From NCBI GenBank assembly GCA_964471755.1, contig CAYYJM010000205.1, forward strand, positions 1 through 11,729: a DNA stretch of 11,729 nucleotides, read 5' to 3'. The notes below the pieces were generated by a model. That model saw nothing but the letters and a program-made list of their open reading frames with translations, did not search any database and was not told the origin of the DNA. Of the stretch, positions 6,460 to 11,729 are shown in pieces; position 1 is the stretch's first letter, and each line of letters starts with the position of its first letter. The position numbers and the translations under genes were made by a program. The stretch is from CAYYJM01 sp964471755. GTDB taxonomy: Bacteria; Planctomycetota; Planctomycetia; Gemmatales; Gemmataceae.

Positions 6460-8013
6460 GTGACAGAGCGCATGGCAGAGCAACCGGGTCGGGTCAGTCT
6501 CATCGGAGCCGGGCCGGGCGATCCCCGGCTGATCACGCTGCGAGGTGTCCAGTGTCTGCACCGGGCCGACCTGGTCGTCTACGACCAGCTGCTGCCGCCG
6601 GAACTCCTCGATCACGCCCCGGCGTCGGCCCATCGTCTGGCGGTACAGGCCCTCCATCCGCAGCACGCCCGACGCGGCCCGCTCGTCATCCAGGCCCTGA
6701 TTGACGGGGCCCGCAAGGGCTGGCACGTCGTTCGGCTCAAGGGGGGCGATCCGTTCCTGTTCGGCCGGGGCGGCGAGGAGTGCGAGGCCCTGCGTGCCGC
6801 TGGCATCCCCTACGAGGTCGTGCCCGGCGTCAGTGCTGCGCTCGGAGCCGGCGCCTGCACCGGCATCCCGTTGACGCATCGCCAGATGGCCAGCTGCGTC
6901 ACCCTCGTCACCGGCCATGAGAATCCCGACAAGGGCGAACCGGTCATCGACTGGGAAGCCCTGGCCCGCGTTTCCGGCACGCTGGCGATCTACATGGGCC
7001 TCGGCCGACTGGAAACGATCACGGCCCGCCTGATCGCCGCCGGTCGGTCGCCAGCCACGCCGGCCGCGGCCGTCCAGTGGGCGACGACCGGGCGGCAGCG
7101 AACCGTAACCGCTCCACTGGGCCAACTCGCCGATGCGGTTGCGAAGGCCGGCCTGGGTTCGCCGACGGTCGTCCTGATCGGCGAGGTCGTCGCGCTGCGC
7201 GAACGGATCGCCTGGTTCGAGTCCCGACCACTGTTCGGTCAGCGGGTGCTAATCTGTCGGCCGCGCGGCCAGGCCGAGGAGATGCGCCGCCTGCTCGTCG
7301 AGTCGGGCGCGGTGCCGCTCCTGCTGCCGACCGTCGAGGTGCGGCCGCCCGACGACTGGGCTCCGGTCGATGCCGCTCTCGACCGGCTGACCACGTTTCA
7401 GTGGCTCGTCTTCACCAGTGTCAACGGCGTGCGGTTCTTCCTGCGACGGCTGCGCGAAACGGGTCGCGATCTGCGGGCACTGGGCGGTCTTCGCTTCGCG
7501 GTCATCGGCCCGGCGACGGCCCAGGCGCTCCGGGATTACTACCTGGAACCGGATGTTCAGCCGGCGAGCTATCGCTCGGAGGATCTGGCCGCGACGCTCT
7601 TGCCGCGAGTGCAGGGACAGCGCGTCCTGCTGGCCCGGGCCGATCGGGGTCGTGAGGTCCTGCGCGAGCAACTGGGCCAGGTGGCCGAGGTCGAGCAGAT
7701 CGCCGTCTATTCCCAGGTGGACAGCCTGGATCCGGAGAGTACCGCCCTGGAAGCGCTCGAACGGGGCGAGGTGGACTGGATCACGCTGACCAGCTCGAAC
7801 ATCGCGCGATCCCTGGCACGGGCCCTGACGGCGGAGGCAGTGGCCGGGATCGTGAGCGGGCGCGTGAAGGTGGCCTCGATCAGCCCGATCACCAGCGCAG
7901 TCATCCGCGAACTGGGCTGGCCAGTGACGGTGGAGGCTCGCGAATTCACCGCGCCGGGAGTGGTGTCGGCCCTGCTGAACTGGATGCGAACCGAACGGGA
8001 CGCCGGCCACTGA
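6460..8013 (+). CDS. cobA-hemD: Fused uroporphyrinogen-III C-methyltransferase / uroporphyrinogen-III synthase (CobA-HemD)
   Basis: The product has 517 residues. The N-terminal half (about 11-253) is a SAM-dependent uroporphyrinogen-III methyltransferase: GAGPGD (16-21), the VVRLKGGDPFLFGRGGEE block (90-107), VVPGVSAALGAGACTGIPLTHR (120-141) and TGHE (151-154). It converts uroporphyrinogen III to precorrin-2, the entry to siroheme and cobalamin. The C-terminal half (about 259-510) is uroporphyrinogen-III synthase: the VFTSVNGVRFF and VIGPATAQAL motifs and the later WITLTSSNIARS. It closes hydroxymethylbilane to uroporphyrinogen III, which also feeds heme. GGAGG at 6451-6455 lies 4 nt before the GTG at 6460; the in-frame ATG at 6472 would leave about 16 nt, so GTG is preferred. 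No other tetrapyrrole gene is adjacent. Confidence 0.92.
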   Translation: MTERMAEQPGRVSLIGAGPGDPRLITLRGVQCLHRADLVVYDQLLPPELLDHAPASAHRLAVQALHPQHARRGPLVIQALIDGARKGWHVVRLKGGDPFLFGRGGEECEALRAAGIPYEVVPGVSAALGAGACTGIPLTHRQMASCVTLVTGHENPDKGEPVIDWEALARVSGTLAIYMGLGRLETITARLIAAGRSPATPAAAVQWATTGRQRTVTAPLGQLADAVAKAGLGSPTVVLIGEVVALRERIAWFESRPLFGQRVLICRPRGQAEEMRRLLVESGAVPLLLPTVEVRPPDDWAPVDAALDRLTTFQWLVFTSVNGVRFFLRRLRETGRDLRALGGLRFAVIGPATAQALRDYYLEPDVQPASYRSEDLAATLLPRVQGQRVLLARADRGREVLREQLGQVAEVEQIAVYSQVDSLDPESTALEALERGEVDWITLTSSNIARSLARALTAEAVAGIVSGRVKVASISPITSAVIRELGWPVTVEAREFTAPGVVSALLNWMRTERDAGH

Positions 8014-8027
8014 TGAAGGTCGTGGCC

Positions 8028-8210
8028 TCAGCGTAAATCGCGTGAGGCGTCGTAGGCCATGAACAGGACGGCCCCGGCCGCCAGAACGGCGAGGATGTCC
8101 ACGAAGGCGCTGACCTGATTGAACGGGAACCCGACCGCCAGGTCCAGCACAAAGAGCAGCAGGACCAGGCCCGCGACGCCCATCGAACCCCAGCACAACC
8201 ATTTTTCCAT
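8028..8210 (-). CDS. Two-helix membrane microprotein, unknown function
   Basis: This small gene encodes 60 residues from the ATG at 8210, where AAGGGG lies 6 nt upstream. Another in-frame ATG at 8234 lacks such a site. Two hydrophobic segments are clear: about residues 5-27 (GSMGVAGLVLLLFVLDLAVGF) and about 34-52 (VDILAVLAAGAVLFMAYDA). The short loop between contains Pro and Asn, and the C-terminus is ASRDLR. This is a plausible helical hairpin in the inner membrane. I do not recognise a named family. Its stop is 14 bp from the convergent stop of cobA-hemD. Confidence 0.65.
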   Translation of the reverse strand: MEKWLCWGSMGVAGLVLLLFVLDLAVGFPFNQVSAFVDILAVLAAGAVLFMAYDASRDLR

Positions 8211-8411
8211 GAAGAGCCCCTTCAACGCCTGCATGTTACCGCCCGGCTCCTGGGGTGAAAGTCGGCGTTACCAAAGCCCCGTGTCCAACTCGAAAAAAAA
8301 TCCATACTCTTGATTGCACCATTGTAGCGGATCACAGGCAAGCAGCCACTAGCCCGGTGACGGGAAATTCCGAACGGAACTGCGGCAGAGTCGTACGGAT
8401 CGGCACAATCG

Positions 8412-8442
8412 TTGTTCGGGCTGAGAGATCAGTTCGTATACT
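8412..8442 (+). promoter_or_regulatory. Candidate promoter of acp
   Basis: TTGTTC at 8412-8417 and TATACT at 8437-8442 are separated by 19 bp, a little long. Transcription would start near 8449 and give a leader of about 70 nt. The -10 match is good (5 of 6). Confidence 0.4.
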
Positions 8443-8461
8443 GAGGTGAAGTCAAACTAGT

Positions 8462-8478
8462 GCCGGGGTGTGCCCGGC
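8462..8478 (+). promoter_or_regulatory. Leader hairpin before acp
   Basis: GCCGGG (8462-8467) pairs with CCCGGC (8473-8478) around a GTGTG loop. It lies in the predicted acp leader, 28 nt before the Shine-Dalgarno. It is not followed by a U tract, so it is more likely a 5' mRNA stabiliser than an attenuator. Its role is inferred. Confidence 0.3.
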
Positions 8479-8517
8479 GTTGACCGCTCGCCAACCCGCC
8501 GGACCAGGAGTAGAACC

Positions 8518-8781
8518 ATGAGCCAGATCGAGGAGAAAATCCTCGCCATCATCAAGAAGACCAAGGGCGTCAAGGAAGTCACTCGCTCCTCGACCTGGGA
8601 GGAACTTGGCGTCGATTCTCTCGACGTGGCCGAGTTCTTCATGGAAGTCGAGAACGAGCTGGGCGTGACCATTCCGGACACCGAAGCCCAGGCTCTGAAA
8701 ACGGTCGGCGAGGTGGTGGATTACGTCGAGCGGAAGAAGCAGGGCGGTTCCGGCGGGGCCCCATCGCCCTCGGCCCACTGA
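8518..8781 (+). CDS. Acyl carrier protein
   Basis: This encodes 87 residues from the ATG at 8518, with AGGAG at 8506-8510 and 7 nt spacing. The phosphopantetheine attachment motif is intact: EELGVDSLDVAEFFMEVENE, with Ser34 as the modified serine. It is followed by the family's acidic helix and the LGVTIPD turn. The protein is acidic overall, with a Gly/Ser/Pro-rich C-terminal tail (GGSGGAPSPSAH) that extends past the usual fold. ACPs carry acyl chains as thioesters in fatty-acid or related synthesis. No fabD, fabG, fabF or other synthase gene is adjacent here, so it may be the primary ACP or a specialised one. The symbol acpP is withheld for that reason. Confidence 0.93.
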   Translation: MSQIEEKILAIIKKTKGVKEVTRSSTWEELGVDSLDVAEFFMEVENELGVTIPDTEAQALKTVGEVVDYVERKKQGGSGGAPSPSAH

Positions 8782-8836
8782 GGTCCGATCGTGGGGACGG
8801 ATCCGAACCACGTTACAAATGTTCTCTGGGTTCTTG

Positions 8837-8865
8837 TTGCTTCGAGGCCGACGGTCGGCGATAAT
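8837..8865 (+). promoter_or_regulatory. Candidate kinase promoter with palindromic operator-like spacer
   Basis: TTGCTT (8837-8842) lies exactly 17 bp before GATAAT (8860-8865, 5 of 6 to consensus). The spacer contains the perfect inverted repeat GCCGAC-G-GTCGGC at 8847-8859, directly abutting the -10. A dimeric regulator could bind there and block polymerase. The predicted start is near 8872, giving a leader of about 65 nt. Confidence 0.4.
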
Positions 8866-8936
8866 CCGTAGGTGACTCGGCCGAACTCGGTTTCGGTTTC
8901 CTCGGTTTGTCGTTCCGCGGTGCAGCGAGGCACGCA

Positions 8937-11630
8937 ATGACCGACCCTCCGTATACGGATTCGCTCCCGACGGGTGCTTCCTCTCCGGAGGAAGCACACC
9001 CGGCTCCAACCCTTTTGGATCCGGTCGTCTTCGAGACGCCGCCAGACCCCACCCCCGTGGGCGTTCTGCCGGAAGTTCCCGGTTATACCGTCCTGGCCCG
9101 CCTGGGTCAGGGCGGCATGGGCGTCGTCTTTCGAGCGCGGCATCACCACCTGGACCGCTTCGTGGCTCTGAAAATGATCCGCGACGGCCTCCTGGCCACG
9201 TCGGCTCACGTCGCCCGTTTCCAGGCCGAGGCGCGTGCCGTCGCACGCCTGCAACATCCGCACATCGTGCAGATCTTCGAGATCGGCGACCATCAGGGCC
9301 GACCGTACTTCGCCCTGGAACTGGTCGAGGGCGGCAACCTGTCGCAGCGGCTCGCCCGGGGGCCGCTGGACGCGAAGCAGGCCGCCTACCTCGTCGAGGT
9401 GCTGGCCCGTGCGATGCAGTACGCCCATGATCAGGGCATCATCCATCGCGATCTCAAGCCGGCCAACATCCTCCTGATGGCCGACGACGCGCCCAAGATC
9501 GCCGACTTCGGACTGGCCAAGGAAGCCCAGGCCGAGATCTTTCTCTCGCACAGCGCCAGCGGCACCCTACTCGGGACGCCGTCATACATGGCTCCGGAGC
9601 AGGCCTGGGGCCGGGCTGCGGAGGTAGGCCCCGCCGTCGATGTCTACTCCCTGGGAGCGATCCTCTACGAGTGCCTGACGGGCAAGCCTCCCTTCCTGGC
9701 GGGCTCCCTCATGGAAGTCCTCGACGAGCTTCGTCATCGCGATCCGGTCCCGCCGCGCAGCCTGAATCCGGGCGTGCCGCGTGATCTGGAAACGATTTGC
9801 CTGAAGTGCCTGGCCAAGGAACCGGGCCAGCGCTATGCCAGTGCCGAGGAACTGGCCCGGGATCTGCACCGCTTCCAGACCGGCGAGGCGATCCAGGGGC
9901 GGCGCGTCGGAACCGTCGAGCGGGCCTGGAAGTGGATGCGCCGTCGAGCCGCCCTGGTCGTCGTCTCCAGCCTGCTCCTGCTCACCCTGACGCTGACCGC
10001 CCTGGGAGCGTGGTACGCCACCACCTGGGCCCGGCAGCAGCAGGAGACGGCGCGAGCGGATCTCCAGCGAGCCCATTATCCGACGCTGCTCCAGCAGGCC
10101 CAGCAGGCCCTGGCCCAGCAGCGGCCAATGGTCGCGCGTCAACTGCTGGAGCAGTGCCCGGCCGACGTGCGCGGCTGGGAATGGGATCTGCTTCATGCGC
10201 TGGCGCTCGGCCAGGCTCCGGCCCGCCTGGGCGGTCTGAACCAGCCGGTCCAGGCTGTGATCTTCGATCCGCTTCGCAAGCATCTTTACGCCGCCACCGA
10301 GGCCGGCCTGCGGATCTGGGATCAGGAATCGCTCGCCGAACTACCGCCCCTGCTTACCGGCGGTCGGGTCCAGGATCTCGCTCTGTCAGCCGATGGCCGC
10401 TACCTGGCCGCGCTGGTCGAGGCGAACGCCCCCCCTGCCCCGGCCCGGTTGTTCGTGCCGATCTCGCGGCGCTGGTTGGCCCCGGTGCGGGGGATGCTCC
10501 AGACGTTCCCGATTCTCGGTGCCCTGGGCAACGCGATTCTGCTACTGACCTTGCCGGTGGCCGCGCCGGCCGAGGTGGAGCCGCCCGCCGCCCCGCAGGC
10601 ACCGCCGCAGCAGATGGTGCCGCCGCCCGTTCTCGTCATTCCGACCCGACGACACGACGTTCTCGTCTGGGATCTGGTCAGCCGCACGCTGGTCGTTCGC
10701 TGGATCTGCCCGTCCGGTTCGGGATTCCAGACGCCGGTGCAGATCGCTTTCCAGCCGGGCGGTTCGCAACTCGCCGTTCTGGCCACGGCCCGGAGCGTTC
10801 CGCAGCCGCCGATTGTTCTCGATCCGCAGCCGCCGTCGCTGGTGGCGTTTTTCGACCTCGTCCGACCGCAGGCCCGGCCGCGGATCATCGGTCTCAATGG
10901 CGTGGAATGTCAGACGCTCGCCTTCGCGCCGGACGGTCAGACCCTGGCTCTGGGCACGTCGCAGGGGCACGTTCACCTGCTCGACCCGGTCACTGCCCGC
11001 GTGCGTCAGGACCTGCGCAGTCCCACGGGTGGCAGCGTGGTTTCGCTCGCCTATGATCCGCAGGGCACCCGCCTGGCCGCCGGTCTGGCCGAGGGGCACA
11101 TCGACATCTGGGATAGCGACAGTGGCGAACTGCTGCACATGCTGCCCGGCCACTCCGGCCCCGTGACCGCGCTCCAGTTCCATCCGACGACGCCCCGACT
11201 CTTTACCCTGGGCCTGGACGGCTACCTGCGCGTCTGGGACCGAACCTCGGGCCAGACGCTGTTCACCACCCGCGTCGGCTCGCAGCCCTACGTCCCGGCC
11301 CTGAGCCTGGACGGCTCCGGCGAACTGGCGGCCGTGGCCAGCTCGCCCGACGCACTGGGGCACTATGGATTGACGATTCTCGGTGCGGAAGCCTGTGGCA
11401 AGCCGCCCGTCTGGCGTTCCCGGCCGAGCGAGGGCGTGGGGATGGCCTGGCGTCGTCTTCCCCCCTGTCCGGGCCCTGCGGTTCCGGGACCGATCTCCCG
11501 GAATCTGCCGCTGGCTCCACCGCCTGGAGAGCCACTTCGCGTCGTGCCAACCGAAGCGCCGGGCGATGTCGCCGTAAGGCCTCCCGTCGCTGCGGTACGG
11601 GACACGTCGCCGCCAGTCTCGCTGCCGTGA
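8937..11630 (+). CDS. Membrane-anchored Ser/Thr protein kinase with WD40 repeat domain
   Basis: The product has 897 residues from the ATG at 8937, with GAGG at 8927-8930 upstream; a TTG at 8907 is less likely. An acidic, Pro-rich N-terminus (1-48) leads into a complete Hanks-type kinase domain (about 50-318). It has glycine loop GQGGMG (57-62), Lys79, catalytic HRDLKPAN (170-177, Asp172), DFG (190-192) and the GTPSYMAPE activation segment end (213-221). All catalytic residues are present, so the kinase should be active. A basic stop (WKWMRRR) precedes one membrane helix (about 338-358), placing the kinase in the cytoplasm and the rest outside it. Residues about 425-815 carry WD40-type blades, with recognisable ends LRIWD (458), VLVWD (575), IDIWD (723) and LRVWD (764). 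Oddities are an insertion at about 497-571 with a hydrophobic stretch (524-543), and a Pro-rich C-terminal tail (821-897). Such kinases probably sense or assemble partners through the propeller; the target is unknown. Confidence 0.92.
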   Translation: MTDPPYTDSLPTGASSPEEAHPAPTLLDPVVFETPPDPTPVGVLPEVPGYTVLARLGQGGMGVVFRARHHHLDRFVALKMIRDGLLATSAHVARFQAEARAVARLQHPHIVQIFEIGDHQGRPYFALELVEGGNLSQRLARGPLDAKQAAYLVEVLARAMQYAHDQGIIHRDLKPANILLMADDAPKIADFGLAKEAQAEIFLSHSASGTLLGTPSYMAPEQAWGRAAEVGPAVDVYSLGAILYECLTGKPPFLAGSLMEVLDELRHRDPVPPRSLNPGVPRDLETICLKCLAKEPGQRYASAEELARDLHRFQTGEAIQGRRVGTVERAWKWMRRRAALVVVSSLLLLTLTLTALGAWYATTWARQQQETARADLQRAHYPTLLQQAQQALAQQRPMVARQLLEQCPADVRGWEWDLLHALALGQAPARLGGLNQPVQAVIFDPLRKHLYAATEAGLRIWDQESLAELPPLLTGGRVQDLALSADGRYLAALVEANAPPAPARLFVPISRRWLAPVRGMLQTFPILGALGNAILLLTLPVAAPAEVEPPAAPQAPPQQMVPPPVLVIPTRRHDVLVWDLVSRTLVVRWICPSGSGFQTPVQIAFQPGGSQLAVLATARSVPQPPIVLDPQPPSLVAFFDLVRPQARPRIIGLNGVECQTLAFAPDGQTLALGTSQGHVHLLDPVTARVRQDLRSPTGGSVVSLAYDPQGTRLAAGLAEGHIDIWDSDSGELLHMLPGHSGPVTALQFHPTTPRLFTLGLDGYLRVWDRTSGQTLFTTRVGSQPYVPALSLDGSGELAAVASSPDALGHYGLTILGAEACGKPPVWRSRPSEGVGMAWRRLPPCPGPAVPGPISRNLPLAPPPGEPLRVVPTEAPGDVAVRPPVAAVRDTSPPVSLP

Positions 11631-11672
11631 GCCGGTCGGTGACGTGTCAGCCGTCAGAAACCCGGAACCGAC

Positions 11673-11729
11673 TCACGCTCCCTTCTTGGCGTCGGCGAGT
11701 CGCGATGCGACGTAGTCCCAGTTGACGAG
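11673..11729 (-). CDS. 3' end of a gene, probably Fe/Mn superoxide dismutase (partial)
   Basis: The last 18 codons and the TGA stop (11675-11673) of a minus-strand gene are present; the 5' part lies beyond the window. The peptide LVNWDYVASRLADAKKGA matches the usual end of Fe/Mn superoxide dismutases, where a VNWd.V..R helix follows the last metal-ligand region. If so, it would convert superoxide to hydrogen peroxide and oxygen. With only 18 residues and no metal ligands in view, the call rests on this motif alone. It converges on the kinase gene with a 42-bp gap. Confidence 0.5.
   Translation of the reverse strand, partial: LVNWDYVASRLADAKKGA

Larger units (their letters stand above)
8211..8517. 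other. Intergenic region between the microprotein and acp genes
   Basis: These 307 bases hold the divergent control region of the microprotein gene and the acp gene. I see no sustained coding frame. A run of eight adenines lies near 8293, and the stretch around it is more AT-rich than the rest of the window. The acp promoter and leader hairpin are listed separately. Confidence 0.6.

Noticed and set aside
5989..7125. Long reading of the small lipoprotein gene
   Set aside because: The extra part lies antisense to cobA-hemD; the lipoprotein signal and Shine-Dalgarno place the start at 6225.
7249..8202. 317-codon frame on - opposite hemD and the microprotein
   Set aside because: It has no recognisable domain and overlaps two better supported genes.
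9797..11056. 419-codon alternative + frame inside the kinase
   Set aside because: It is Gly/Ala/Arg/Pro-rich shadow coding; the main frame holds the kinase-WD40 protein.
11640..11656. TGACG...CGTCA hairpin between the kinase and the partial gene
   Set aside because: Only 5 bp of stem with no U tract on either strand, so it does not support a terminator call.

Overview
The window is high-GC bacterial DNA that reads as a planctomycete chromosome, probably Gemmataceae-like. That call rests on gene style: a Hanks-type Ser/Thr kinase fused through a membrane segment to WD40 repeats, several secreted or lipid-anchored proteins of unknown function, a cobA-hemD fusion, and a secreted PF00756-type esterase. 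The lineage is an inference from protein character; no 16S or other marker gene is present. Most of the window looks like ordinary chromosome. I see no transposase, integrase, phage gene, CRISPR array or obvious defence island.

Layout from left to right. A secreted protein of unknown function (191-1171, +) is followed by a structured intergenic stretch ending in a strong hairpin terminator (1281-1325). A tRNA-Leu(GAG) on the minus strand (1329-1413) comes next. Then come two minus-strand genes: a secreted alpha/beta-hydrolase esterase (1508-2432), interrupted by a 10-N assembly gap that breaks its reading frame, and a YaiI/YqxD (DUF188) protein (2516-2965). Divergent from these is an Uup-like ABC-F ATPase (3042-4850, +).

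A compact minus-strand operon (6225 down to 4948) encodes two small lipoproteins and an HD-domain phosphohydrolase, the last two joined by an ATGA stop/start overlap. Divergent from it is a fused uroporphyrinogen-III methyltransferase/synthase (6460-8013, +), which supplies siroheme or cobalamin precursors and uroporphyrinogen III for heme. A two-helix membrane microprotein (8028-8210, -) faces its 3' end. Next are a stand-alone acyl carrier protein (8518-8781, +) and the kinase-WD40 receptor (8937-11630, +). The window ends in the last 18 codons of a minus-strand gene that resembles the C-terminus of an Fe/Mn superoxide dismutase.

The genes are mostly unrelated housekeeping or envelope functions in short transcription units. 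I do not find a convincing new multi-gene system. The points most worth a second look are: the structured + strand region before the tRNA; a perfect palindrome between the -35 and -10 of the kinase's putative promoter; a hydrophobic, proline-rich insertion inside the kinase's WD40 domain; the lipoprotein/lipoprotein/HD operon; and a repeated 14-bp promoter-like block, one copy of which points antisense into the HD gene.
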